Positions 7,818 through 15,832 of a stretch of 33,839 nucleotides of DNA are shown here, piece after piece (the stretch's first letter is position 1; each line of letters starts with the position of its first letter). A model generated the notes under the pieces. It was not told the origin of the DNA, did no database searches, and saw only the letters and a list, made by a program, of their open reading frames with translations. Made by a program: the position numbers and the translations under genes. The stretch is from positions 1 through 33,839 of the forward strand of contig NZ_JALEOV010000063.1 in NCBI RefSeq assembly GCF_022767005.1. Direction: 5' to 3'. The DNA is from Peptoniphilus sp. GTDB lineage: Bacteria; Bacillota; Clostridia; Tissierellales; Peptoniphilaceae.

Positions 7818-7832
7818 TAATGGAAATCATTA
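7818..7832 (+). promoter_or_regulatory. Fur/Zur-type operator at the znuA promoter
   Basis: TAATGGAAATCATTA has the 7-1-7 inverted symmetry of Fur-family boxes and matches TAATGATAATCATTA, the core of the classical Fur box, at 13 of 15 positions. It covers the predicted transcription start, where a bound repressor would block polymerase. The site matches the box type of the regulator encoded just upstream, but which family member binds is inference. Confidence 0.6.
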
Positions 7833-7849
7833 TTATTTAGGAGGAAAAA

Positions 7850-8884
7850 ATGAAAAATATTAAGAAAATTTTATTTTTATTAGCAGGAATTGTTTTATTT
7901 TCAGGCTGTTCCAAGGGTGCGGATATGAAAAATTCTACAAAAGAAGATACAAGTAAGGAAGGTCTAAAGGTATATGCTTCAGTTTATCCAATGTATGATT
8001 TTGCAAAGAAAATTGCTGGAGACAAATTAGACGTAGAAATGGTAATGCCACAGGGAATTGAACCTCATGGATGGGAACCAGATTCTAATGCAATTAAAAA
8101 TCTTGAGAATGCAAATATGTTTATCTACAATGGTGCAGGTCTTGAATCTTGGACAGACAAAGTTGTTAATTCTTTATCAAACAAAGATTTAAAAGTTGTG
8201 GAAGCATCAAAAGGTGTTGAACTAATTAAGTCAGCTCATGACGAAGATGAAGAAGAACATGAACATGAAGAAGTTGAAAACAACAAAAACCACGATGCAG
8301 CTAAAGAAAACAACAATCACAGTAATGAAGACGACCATGATCACGAAGATCACGAGCATGGTCCAATGGATCCTCATGTATGGATTTCACCAAAGAATGC
8401 AAAAATAGAAATGGAAAACATAAAAAATGCTTTTGTTGAACTTGACAAAGAAAATGCAGATTATTATGAGTCAAATTACCAAAAATATGCTAAAATGTTA
8501 GATGAACTTGATGCAAAATACAGTGAATCTTTAAATAAACTTCCAAACAAGACAATTGTAGTAAGCCATGAAGCTTATGGATATTTATGTAAAGAATACG
8601 GTCTTACTCAAATTGGTATAAAGGGTGTAAACGCAGAAACTGAACCTGATGCAAAGAAAATGGCGGAAATAATTAATTACATCAAAGAAAATAAAATTAA
8701 AACTATTTTCACAGAAGAATTAATTGATCCAAAAGTTTCAAAAATTATTGCCGATGAAACTGGATGCGAGGTAAAAGTTCTTTCGCCAATTGAAGGCCTT
8801 AGCGAAGAAGAAATTAAAAACAATGAAGAATATTTTAGCATCATGGATAAAAATTTAGAAAATTTAGTGGGTGCTTTAAAATAG
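7850..8884 (+). CDS. znuA: Zinc-binding lipoprotein of ABC importer (ZnuA/AdcA type)
   Basis: Cluster A-I (cluster 9) solute-binding lipoprotein that captures Zn2+ outside the membrane and hands it to ZnuB. The 344-residue protein has a signal ending in the lipobox FSGC, with lipidated C20. Two lobes are separated by a His/Asp/Glu-rich loop (about 130-171) with nine histidines, typical of zinc carriers rather than manganese ones. Probable metal ligands are H73 (EPHGWEP), H176 (DPHVW) and the later histidine in VVSHEAYGY, with an acidic residue near FTEELIDPK. TAGGAGG precedes the ATG. First gene of a three-gene operon; expression is probably repressed when zinc is plentiful. Confidence 0.95.
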   Translation: MKNIKKILFLLAGIVLFSGCSKGADMKNSTKEDTSKEGLKVYASVYPMYDFAKKIAGDKLDVEMVMPQGIEPHGWEPDSNAIKNLENANMFIYNGAGLESWTDKVVNSLSNKDLKVVEASKGVELIKSAHDEDEEEHEHEEVENNKNHDAAKENNNHSNEDDHDHEDHEHGPMDPHVWISPKNAKIEMENIKNAFVELDKENADYYESNYQKYAKMLDELDAKYSESLNKLPNKTIVVSHEAYGYLCKEYGLTQIGIKGVNAETEPDAKKMAEIINYIKENKIKTIFTEELIDPKVSKIIADETGCEVKVLSPIEGLSEEEIKNNEEYFSIMDKNLENLVGALK

Positions 8885-9543
8885 TGAAGGAAAAATTGTT
8901 AGAAATCAAAAGTCTAAGTTTTAAATACAGTGATGAATTAGTTTTAGATGACATAAATTTTGATGTTTATAGGGGCGACTACATCGCCCTTATAGGTTCT
9001 AACGGTGCCGGAAAGTCGACATTAGTTAAGCTGATATTAAATCAACTTAAACCACTTACCGGCACCATTTCTTTTTATACAAAAAATGGATTAAAGGACA
9101 TTGGATATGTTCCACAACTTTCTATTCCATCAAGCTTGGAATTTCCAATAACTGTAATGGAACTTTTATCTCTTGCACTTTATCCAAAGAACAAGGGATT
9201 TAAAAGATTAAAGGAATACGACAAAGAAAAAATTATCAATGCTTTAAATCTTGTTGGCATGGAAAAATACAAGGATAGACTTTACACAGAATTATCTGGA
9301 GGACAAAGACAGAGAGTTTTAATTGCAAAAACACTTGTGGCAACACCCGAATTTTTAATTTTAGACGAGCCAATGACAGGAGTAGATAAGGAGTCCAAGG
9401 ATTCATTATTTCATCTCTTGAGTCATATAAATAGGGAACACGAAATTACAATTCTAATGATCACACATAATCTTGAAGAAGTTGAAGAAAATGTAAACAA
9501 AGTTTTTGAGATAAAAGACGAAAAAATTAGGGAAGTGAAATAA
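8884..9543 (+). CDS. znuC: Zinc ABC importer ATPase
   Basis: ATP-binding subunit that drives zinc import. At 219 residues it is a single ABC domain: Walker A GSNGAGKST (38-46), Q-loop near GYVPQLS, signature LSGGQRQR, Walker B FLILDEP and a switch histidine in MITHNLEE. The GTG start at 8884 overlaps the last base of znuA. A TTG at 8896, four bases after AAGGA, would give the more usual start MLEIKSLSF and is a real alternative. The next gene overlaps by one base. The position between the binding protein and the permease gives the substrate. Confidence 0.95.
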   Translation: MKEKLLEIKSLSFKYSDELVLDDINFDVYRGDYIALIGSNGAGKSTLVKLILNQLKPLTGTISFYTKNGLKDIGYVPQLSIPSSLEFPITVMELLSLALYPKNKGFKRLKEYDKEKIINALNLVGMEKYKDRLYTELSGGQRQRVLIAKTLVATPEFLILDEPMTGVDKESKDSLFHLLSHINREHEITILMITHNLEEVEENVNKVFEIKDEKIREVK

Positions 9544-10334
9544 TGGAAATTTTTCAGTATTCATATATGATTAAAGCGCTAATTGTTGGAGCATTTTTGT
9601 CAATAATTATTCCGTGCATGGGAGTTGTAGTTGTAAACAAAAAGATTTCAGTGATTGGAGATGCACTTTCTCACGTTTCCCTTGCTGGTGTAATACTTGG
9701 ACTTATTACTTCAATTTCACCAGTGCTTGGTGCACTTTTATTATGTATAGTTGGTTCAATTTTCCTTGAATATGTTAGGAAAAAATTTCCTGGTTATCAA
9801 GAAATTTCCACTGCAATTTTAATGAGTACAGGAATTGGTCTTGCTTCACTTTTTTCTGGATTTGTAAAGACTAGTGCAAACTTTGAAGAATATCTTTTTG
9901 GTTCAATAATTGCTATTCCAGAATTTGATTTTTATTTAATTTTAATAGTTTCAATAATTGTATTTATTTTATTTTTCTATTTATTTACAGACCTCATGTA
10001 TATTTCCTTTGACGAGTCTTCTGCAAGACTATCGGGAGTAAATGTAGATAGAATAAATTTGATTTTTATGATTTTAATCGCAGTTACAATTTCTGTTTCA
10101 GCAAGAACTGTTGGGATTTTAATCATATCATCTCTCATGGTAGTGCCAGTAGCCTGCGCAATGCAATTTAAGCTAGGCTATTTAAAGACGACTATACTTT
10201 CGTCTATCTTCGGTTTTATTTTTACAATAATTGGACTTGTATCATCCTTTTACATTGGATTGAAACCAGGAGGAGCAATAGTATTAATTGGAGTTTTATT
10301 TTTGACGATTATACTCTTAATAAAGAAAAAATAA
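9543..10334 (+). CDS. znuB: Zinc ABC importer permease
   Basis: Membrane subunit of the zinc importer, 263 residues, with about seven or eight hydrophobic helices and the ABC-3 family pattern. Helpful signatures are VVNKKISVIGDALSHVSLAGV (35-55), which contains the coupling region, SARTVGILIISSLMVVPVACA, and the C-terminal GLKPGGAIVLIGVLFL. The ATG overlaps the znuC stop codon (TAATG), so translation is coupled. A terminator begins right at its stop codon and closes the operon. Confidence 0.95.
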   Translation: MEIFQYSYMIKALIVGAFLSIIIPCMGVVVVNKKISVIGDALSHVSLAGVILGLITSISPVLGALLLCIVGSIFLEYVRKKFPGYQEISTAILMSTGIGLASLFSGFVKTSANFEEYLFGSIIAIPEFDFYLILIVSIIVFILFFYLFTDLMYISFDESSARLSGVNVDRINLIFMILIAVTISVSARTVGILIISSLMVVPVACAMQFKLGYLKTTILSSIFGFIFTIIGLVSSFYIGLKPGGAIVLIGVLFLTIILLIKKK

Positions 10335-10368
10335 GAGTGAGGATTTTGATAGATCTTCACTCTTTATT
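10333..10368 (+). terminator. Terminator of the zinc importer operon
   Basis: AAGAGTGA (10333-10340) pairs with TCACTCTT (10357-10364) and the stem extends by four more pairs, one of them G-T, to an eight-base loop. The 3' side continues TTTATTT. The stem begins within the znuB stop codon. Confidence 0.8.
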
Positions 10369-10440
10369 TGTACGCTTAAGCGTGGAAAAACAACCAGCTA
10401 TGCTGGTGGTAGGAATAATAGATTCAGCTTCAAGCAAAAA

Positions 10441-10498
10441 ACCTCCCACGATATAATGATTAAGTTACAGGCAGTAGCATAATCAAAATCAGGGAGGT
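10441..10498 (+). promoter_or_regulatory. Hairpin sequestering the tnpA ribosome site
   Basis: ACCTCCC (10441-10447) pairs with GGGAGGT (10492-10498), which contains the tnpA ribosome site. Inside, TGATTA pairs with TAATCA (10457-10462 with 10480-10485) and GTTAC with GTAGC (one G-T pair), closing on a five-base loop. IS200 elements are known to limit transposase synthesis with a comparable leader structure. Confidence 0.65.
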
Positions 10499-10504
10499 AT
10501 CCAA

Positions 10505-10591
10505 ATGGATAAAAATAGTTTATCACATACAACTTGGAATTGTAAATATAATATAGTATTTGCACCGAAGTATAGAAGACAAATCAAATAA
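10505..10591 (+). pseudogene. Truncated IS200/IS605 TnpA (Y1 transposase)
   Basis: The ATG lies seven bases after GGGAGG and encodes 28 residues, MDKNSLSHTTWNCKYNIVFA followed by PKYRRQIK, then TAA. This is the recognisable N-terminus of IS200-type TnpA (W-N-C-K-Y-x-I-V-F-x-P-K-Y-R-R). Full proteins are about 130-155 residues with the catalytic HUH motif and Tyr further on; all of that is missing. Reading past the stop in the same frame gives no further transposase-like sequence, so the gene is deleted rather than just stopped. Confidence 0.85.
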
Positions 10592-10620
10592 AACAAAGAG
10601 GAAATTTATTTTAATTATAT

Positions 10621-10821
10621 TTATAATCCAAGATTATATAAACAAATGAAAAAAGCAAAAACAATAAAAGCTATAAAAGTGCAGAGGTATGTGAGAATAT
10701 AGTATTCTTTTTTAAAGGATTTTTTAAAATCAGAAAATCCTAGCTTTCCAAGTATGACAGGGAAAAAGGGTAATAAAATAATTAAAAATTGTCTAAATAA
10801 ATAATTAGAATAATCGCTCAT
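10621..10821 (-). CDS. Small membrane protein, function unknown
   Basis: A 66-residue protein with two hydrophobic segments (about 9-26 and 40-62) joined by a short basic loop (FSDFKKSFKKEYY), so probably a two-helix membrane protein with the loop in the cytoplasm. GAGGTGATT lies just before the ATG and a full promoter is present, which argues that it is a real gene despite its size. It sits between the IS200 remnant and the aroB operon, on the opposite strand to both. I do not recognise a family. Confidence 0.7.
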   Translation of the reverse strand: MSDYSNYLFRQFLIILLPFFPVILGKLGFSDFKKSFKKEYYILTYLCTFIAFIVFAFFICLYNLGL

Positions 10822-10838
10822 ATAATCACCTCATGTTA

Positions 10839-10866
10839 ATTATACCATATTTTTGTTAATGTGCAA
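10839..10866 (-). promoter_or_regulatory. Promoter of the 66-residue membrane protein gene
   Basis: Minus strand TTGCAC (10866-10861), 16 bases, then TGGTATAAT with TATAAT at 10844-10839: an extended -10 plus a recognisable -35. Confidence 0.65.
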
Positions 10867-10977
10867 TGATATTTAGATAAAGTGAGAATAAAAATATTTT
10901 AGCTTAAAGCTAATAAGATTCTTTATTTATAGGCATCTTTGTTTTATTATAGAGAGAGCAAGGCATAGGAGTGTTTT

Positions 10978-12021
10978 ATGAAAATTCAAGTTAAAGAAAA
11001 TAATTATACAATAGATATTGTTTATAAATGTGATGAAAAGTTAAGGAATTATTTATTTCAAAATAAAGATGCAAAATATTTAGTAATAACTGATGAAAAT
11101 GTCTATAATCTTTACAGTGAAAGATTAAAAAATATTATGTATGGATTAAATTTTTATATTTTCAAATTTCCTGCAGGAGAAAAGTCTAAATCCATGGAAA
11201 ATTATATAAATATTAATAAGTTTTTGCTGGAAAATAATTTTAACAGAGGAGATATTATAATTGCCTTTGGTGGCGGAGTTGTAGGTGATATTTCTGGATT
11301 TGTCGCAGCAACATATTTAAGGGGAATTGATTTTATTTCTGTGCCGACAACGTTACTTTCCATGATTGATTCTTCAGTTGGAGGCAAAAATGGAATTAAC
11401 TTTATGAATTTAAAAAATCAAATAGGTACTTTTTATTTTCCAAAATATGTTTACATTGATTACAGCTTTTTGGAAACTTTAGACCACAGAAATATTAACA
11501 ATGGACTTGCAGAAATTTTTAAATATTCTGTGCTAAAAGATAAAAATCTTTTTGATTATTTAAAGTCCTGTGACAAACTCAATTATGAAAAAATAATTTA
11601 TAAATCTCTAAATATTAAACTTGATTTTGTGAAAGACGATGAGAAAGATAGGGATAAAAGACAAAAATTAAATCTTGGTCATACTATTGGTCATGGAATT
11701 GAATCTATCTCGAATTATAAATTAAATCATGGAGAGAGCATTGGAATTGGAACAATTTATATGGCAAGGGCTGCTTATAAAATGGGCATTGCAGAAAGTG
11801 ATTTTTCAAAAGAATTAATTTTAGCCTTTAAAAATCACAATCTTCCAACAAGTTATGATTTTGATACAGATGAGATTTTAGAGATTTTAAAACACGATAA
11901 AAAGATGAATAAAAACCTCATAAATGTAATTCTTCCAATAAAAATTGGCGAAGTAATAAATAAAAAAATCACTTTTGATGAACTAAGAGAAATTATTGAT
12001 TTGGGTAAGGAAAATGAATAG
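10978..12021 (+). CDS. aroB: 3-dehydroquinate synthase
   Basis: Second shikimate-pathway step: converts DAHP to 3-dehydroquinate, using NAD+ and a divalent metal. 347 residues. The nucleotide-binding signature GGGVVGD (98-104) and VPTTLLSMIDSSVGGKNGIN (122-141) are diagnostic. Metal ligands are expected at E179 (GLAEIFKY) and the histidines of LNLGHTIGHGIE and NHGESIG. TAGGAGTG lies ahead of the ATG. It is the first gene of an eight-gene operon whose members overlap or nearly touch. In the 156 bases upstream I see a poor -10 candidate (TATTAT, 10945-10950) and a 15-base palindrome TTAGCTT-A-AAGCTAA (10899-10913), but no leader of T-box or riboswitch size. Confidence 0.97.
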   Translation: MKIQVKENNYTIDIVYKCDEKLRNYLFQNKDAKYLVITDENVYNLYSERLKNIMYGLNFYIFKFPAGEKSKSMENYININKFLLENNFNRGDIIIAFGGGVVGDISGFVAATYLRGIDFISVPTTLLSMIDSSVGGKNGINFMNLKNQIGTFYFPKYVYIDYSFLETLDHRNINNGLAEIFKYSVLKDKNLFDYLKSCDKLNYEKIIYKSLNIKLDFVKDDEKDRDKRQKLNLGHTIGHGIESISNYKLNHGESIGIGTIYMARAAYKMGIAESDFSKELILAFKNHNLPTSYDFDTDEILEILKHDKKMNKNLINVILPIKIGEVINKKITFDELREIIDLGKENE

Positions 12022-13249
12022 AGTTGTTGAAAATAAAAAACTTTCTGGAGAGATTTCGGGGATAACATCAAAATCCTATGCACATAGGGCTATTTTTTGT
12101 GCGGCAATAGCAAAGGGAAATTCAATAATTGAGATAAGCGACCTTTCAAAGGATATTGAAGCTTCAATAAATGTAATAAAATCTTTGGGAGTTGAAGTTA
12201 TAAAAAGAGAGAATAAGTTTTATATAAATCCTCCCAAAACTTACAAAAATCAAGTAACCTTGGATGTAAATGAAAGTGGAACTACTCTTAGATTTTTACT
12301 TCCAATTGTTGCTACACTTGGCATTGATGCAAAAATTATAAGAAGGGGAAGTTTAATTAATCGAACAAATTCAGTTTATTTTCATGAATTTCCAAAACAC
12401 GGTGTTGATATTTATGAAAAGGACGATGCTATTTTTGTAAGAGGAAAACTAAAAGACTATAACTTCACACTTCCAGCAAATATTAGCTCACAATTTGTTT
12501 CAGGCTTCATGATTGCATCAGGATTTTATGGCGAAGATTTTAAAATTAAAATTACCACAGAAATGGAATCAAAACCCTACATCGACATGACAATTGATAT
12601 AATGGAAAAATTTGGAAGTTGTGTAATAGAAGGGGAAAGGGAATATATTTGCAGGGGCAAATTTAAGGCAATAGATTATGTTGTAGAGAAAGATTGGAGC
12701 AATGCTTTATTTTTCTTGGCAAGTGGCGTAAAGGTCAAGGGATTGGATAAAAATTCTAAGCAAGGAGATAGAAGAGCGATTGAAATTTTTAGGGCTTTGG
12801 GATATGAAAATATCTCAAAAGAGGATTTTCAATTTAAAAGAGTTAAAGCTCCAGAGAAAAAAATTATTATAGATTCTAAAAATATGCCTGATGCAGTTCC
12901 TATTCTTTCAGTGCTTGCTGCAGCATCCAATACAGAGACAGAAGTTGTAAATATAAAAAGGTTAAAATTAAAGGAAAGCGACAGAGTAAAGAGCACAGTT
13001 GAGATGTTAAATAATTTAGGAGTAGATGTTAAGCTAAAAGAAAATTCATTTACTTTTAGGGGAATAGAAAAATTTAAAGGTGTAAAAATTGATTCACATA
13101 AGGATCACAGAATTGCAATGGCAGCATCTATTGCAGCAACTTTTGCAGAAGGTCCTATTACAATAAATAACAGCGATTGCGTGGAAAAATCATACAAAAA
13201 CTTTTTTAAGGATTTTAAATCTTTGGGAGGAATTTCATATGTCTTATAG
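12014..13249 (+). CDS. aroA: 3-phosphoshikimate 1-carboxyvinyltransferase (EPSP synthase)
   Basis: Sixth step: transfers the enolpyruvyl group of PEP to shikimate-3-phosphate. With the ATG at 12014 the protein has 411 residues and starts MNRVVENKKLSGEISGITSK. GGGTAAGG lies just upstream; an upstream in-frame start would add only six residues and lacks a ribosome site. Motifs: SKSYAHR (19-25), NESGTTLRFLLP, MPDAVPILSVLAA with the catalytic Asp, LKESDRVKS and DHRIAMAASIAA. It overlaps aroB by eight bases. The PEP-binding stretch that is usually LxxRPM reads SLINRTNSVYF, a mild divergence of the kind seen in class II-like enzymes, which tend to tolerate glyphosate; that last point is inference. 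Confidence 0.97.
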   Translation: MNRVVENKKLSGEISGITSKSYAHRAIFCAAIAKGNSIIEISDLSKDIEASINVIKSLGVEVIKRENKFYINPPKTYKNQVTLDVNESGTTLRFLLPIVATLGIDAKIIRRGSLINRTNSVYFHEFPKHGVDIYEKDDAIFVRGKLKDYNFTLPANISSQFVSGFMIASGFYGEDFKIKITTEMESKPYIDMTIDIMEKFGSCVIEGEREYICRGKFKAIDYVVEKDWSNALFFLASGVKVKGLDKNSKQGDRRAIEIFRALGYENISKEDFQFKRVKAPEKKIIIDSKNMPDAVPILSVLAAASNTETEVVNIKRLKLKESDRVKSTVEMLNNLGVDVKLKENSFTFRGIEKFKGVKIDSHKDHRIAMAASIAATFAEGPITINNSDCVEKSYKNFFKDFKSLGGISYVL

Positions 13250-14327
13250 TTTTGGCAAAAATTTTAAAGTAACTTTATTTGGTCAATCTCATTCTAAGGA
13301 AATAGGTATTTTAATTGAGGGAATAAGTGCAGGCTATAAAATAAATAGAGATTTAATTGCAAAAAATTTAGATAGAAGAAGACCGGGCAAAAATAAATTT
13401 TCAACGGCTAGATGTGAACTGGATGACTTTCAAATTATAAGTGGCGAAGTTAATGGAATAACTTGTGGTGCTCCTCTTACTTTTGTAATTGAAAACAAGG
13501 ACCAAAGAAGCAGCGACTATGAAAATTTAAGAGACCATCCTCGCCCATCTCACGCAGATTATCCAGCTTATGTAAAATATGGTGGATTTAACGATATTAG
13601 AGGTGGAGGACAATTTTCTGGCAGGATTACGGCTCCAATTGTAATCGCTGGTTCTATTGCAGAAGATTTGCTATTAAATAGAGGAATAAAAATTTTTTCA
13701 AGAATAAAAAGTATTGGAACTGTAAAGGATGTCGATATAAATTTTAATGATATTGATGAAGAAATTTTTTATGACTTAAAAAATCAAGACATGCCAGTTT
13801 ATGATAAGTGCTCAAGAGAAAAAATGAAAAGTGAAATTTTAAAAGCAAAGGAAAGGGAAGATTCCATTGGCGGAATTGTGGAAACTTTTATTTTAAATAT
13901 GCCAACGGGAATTGGAGAACCCTTCTTTGATTCAGTTGAGTCAGTTATTTCTCACGCAGTTTTTTCTATTCCCGGAGTTAAGGGAATTGAATTTGGAAGT
14001 GGATTTGAAGCTGCAAAAATGACGGGCAGTAGTCATAATGACGAATATTATTATAATGATGATGGAGAAGTTAAGACAAAAACAAATAATCATGGCGGAG
14101 TTATTGGTGGACTTACTACATCTATGCCAATTATTTTTAGAACTGCAATAAAACCGACTAGCTCCATTGGGAAAACGCAATATACAATATCATTAAAAAA
14201 TAAAACAAGGGAAAAGTTAAATATTCATGGAAGGCATGATCCTTCAATTGTGCCTCGTGCATTAGTTGCCATTGAAATGATTTCTGCAATTGCAATTTTA
14301 GATTTAGTTATGGAAGGTGAAAGATGA
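13239..14327 (+). CDS. aroC: Chorismate synthase
   Basis: Last common step: eliminates phosphate from EPSP to give chorismate, with reduced FMN as cofactor. 362 residues, near the normal length. Signatures are LFGQSHSKEIGILIEG (family GESHG-type start), the RRRPG block (45-49), DHPRPSHADYPAYVKYGGFNDIRGGGQFSGR with the expected His and Arg residues, and GRHDPSIVPRA near the end. No flavin reductase domain is fused, so reduced flavin must come from elsewhere. GGGAGGA precedes the ATG, which overlaps aroA by 11 bases. Confidence 0.97.
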   Translation: MSYSFGKNFKVTLFGQSHSKEIGILIEGISAGYKINRDLIAKNLDRRRPGKNKFSTARCELDDFQIISGEVNGITCGAPLTFVIENKDQRSSDYENLRDHPRPSHADYPAYVKYGGFNDIRGGGQFSGRITAPIVIAGSIAEDLLLNRGIKIFSRIKSIGTVKDVDINFNDIDEEIFYDLKNQDMPVYDKCSREKMKSEILKAKEREDSIGGIVETFILNMPTGIGEPFFDSVESVISHAVFSIPGVKGIEFGSGFEAAKMTGSSHNDEYYYNDDGEVKTKTNNHGGVIGGLTTSMPIIFRTAIKPTSSIGKTQYTISLKNKTREKLNIHGRHDPSIVPRALVAIEMISAIAILDLVMEGER

Positions 14328-15832
14328 AAAATTTAGATGAATCGAGAAAAACATTAGATCAAATTGATTCACAAATTGTAGATCTTTTAGAAAATCGAAT
14401 GAAGATTTCAAAGGAAATTGGAATTTATAAATTAAACAACAATTTAAATACAGAAGATTCATCTCGTGAAGATAAAATTATAAAAAAACTGGAAAATAAA
14501 ATAGCTCCCGAATTTAAAAATTCTATAAGACCAATTTACAGTGAAATTTTTAGTGAAAGCAAAAAAATTATTACAAAAGTAAAAAATGAAAATTTTAAGT
14601 ATGGTTTAATTGGAGAGAACTTATCTCATAGCAAATCTAAGGAAATTCACGAACTATTTGGAAAATATAATTACAATTTAAAGGACTTAAAAAAAAGTGA
14701 CGTTGAAAGTTTTTTTGAAAATAAAAATTTTATCGGCATAAATGTCACAATTCCTTACAAAGAAATCTCGATGAAATATTTATACTATGTAGATGACCTT
14801 GCAAGAGAAATTGGTGCAGTGAATACTATTGTAAATAGAGCCGGAAAATTAATTGGATACAACACAGATTATTTTGGATTTGATTATAGTTTAAATCACT
14901 TTGATATAAATATTAAAGACAAAAAAGTTTTAATTCTTGGAAGTGGTGGAGCAAGCAAAATGATACAAAAACTTGCAAGAGATAAAGGTGCAAAAAGTGT
15001 AATTGTGATAAGCAGAAGTGGCGAAAATAATTACGAAACATTAGATAAATTTAAAGACTACAATATTTTAATTAATGCAACACCTATTGGAATGTATCCA
15101 AATAATATGGAGTGCAAAGTTGATCTCGATAAATTTCAAGATTTAGAAAGTGTAATTGATTTAATTTATAACCCACTAAATACAAAATTAATTTTAGATG
15201 CAAAAAGACTTGGATTAAAAACTATGTCTGGACTTTTGATGTTAGTTGTACAAGCTTTTTTTGCAGCAGAATTATTTTTAGATGAAAAACTAGACAAGTG
15301 TTTAATAAAAAAAGTCTATTTAAAGTTAAAAAGGGATATGCAAAATATAGTCTTTGTTGGAATGCCATCTGCTGGCAAGACTACAATGGCAATGCTCTTG
15401 TCAGAAAAATTAAATAGAGAATTTTTTGACACAGATAAATTAATCGAAGAAAGAGAAGGAAAAATTCCTGAAATTTTTAAAAACAAGGGCGAAAAATATT
15501 TTAGAGAAGTGGAAACTAAAATTTTAAATGAGGTTTCAAAAAAAACTGGGGTAGTAATTGCGACTGGCGGCGGCACACCTTTAAAAGAAATAAATAGAGA
15601 TTTAATTTTGCAAAATTCTCTGGTAATTTATTTAGATAGAGATTTAAAAAATCTTGAAACAGAGGGAAGACCTCTTTCTAAAAATTTAGATAATCTTAAA
15701 AAAATGTATGAAATTAGACATAAAATTTACGAAGATATTTCTCACATAAAAGTAAAAGTAATTGAAGATAAAGAAAAAAATTTAGAAAAAATTTTGGAGG
15801 AAATCAAAAATTATGAAAATTTTAGTAATTGA
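14324..15832 (+). CDS. Chorismate mutase-shikimate dehydrogenase-shikimate kinase fusion
   Basis: A 502-residue three-domain enzyme. Residues 1-85 form an AroQ-class chorismate mutase helix set (LDQIDSQIVDLLENRMKISK, with R8, R25, K36, R48 and E49 at the expected positions). Residues about 91-335 are shikimate dehydrogenase AroE: GENLSHSKS (97-105), NVTIPYK with catalytic K146, NTDYFG, the NADP loop LGSGGASK and NATPIGM. Residues about 338-500 are shikimate kinase: Walker A GMPSAGKT (346-353), DTD (369-371) and TGGG (414-417). The protein therefore does steps four and five of the pathway plus the chorismate-to-prephenate branch step. It overlaps aroC by four bases (ATGA). All three domains look intact; no frameshift. 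Confidence 0.95.
   Translation: MKNLDESRKTLDQIDSQIVDLLENRMKISKEIGIYKLNNNLNTEDSSREDKIIKKLENKIAPEFKNSIRPIYSEIFSESKKIITKVKNENFKYGLIGENLSHSKSKEIHELFGKYNYNLKDLKKSDVESFFENKNFIGINVTIPYKEISMKYLYYVDDLAREIGAVNTIVNRAGKLIGYNTDYFGFDYSLNHFDINIKDKKVLILGSGGASKMIQKLARDKGAKSVIVISRSGENNYETLDKFKDYNILINATPIGMYPNNMECKVDLDKFQDLESVIDLIYNPLNTKLILDAKRLGLKTMSGLLMLVVQAFFAAELFLDEKLDKCLIKKVYLKLKRDMQNIVFVGMPSAGKTTMAMLLSEKLNREFFDTDKLIEEREGKIPEIFKNKGEKYFREVETKILNEVSKKTGVVIATGGGTPLKEINRDLILQNSLVIYLDRDLKNLETEGRPLSKNLDNLKKMYEIRHKIYEDISHIKVKVIEDKEKNLEKILEEIKNYENFSN

Larger units (their letters stand above)
10372..10600 (+). mobile_element. Decayed IS200/IS605-family left end with tnpA stub
   Basis: In order: a perfect 12-bp palindrome ACGCTTAAGCGT (10372-10383); a subterminal hairpin ACCAGC-TAT-GCTGGT (10393-10407), the type of structure TnpA recognises at ends of this family; a leader with a ribosome-site-hiding hairpin; and the first 28 codons of tnpA. 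The rest of the transposase and the right end are absent; 10600 onwards reads into an unrelated minus-strand gene. The right boundary is approximate. Confidence 0.75.

Noticed and set aside
8244..8355. Sequence repeat in znuA
   Set aside because: The repeated CAT/GAT/GAA codons encode the His/Asp/Glu-rich metal loop normal for zinc-binding lipoproteins.
10822..10977. T-box or other amino-acid riboswitch before the aro operon
   Set aside because: Only 156 bases between divergent genes, no T-box sequence and no terminator/antiterminator pair; just one short palindrome.
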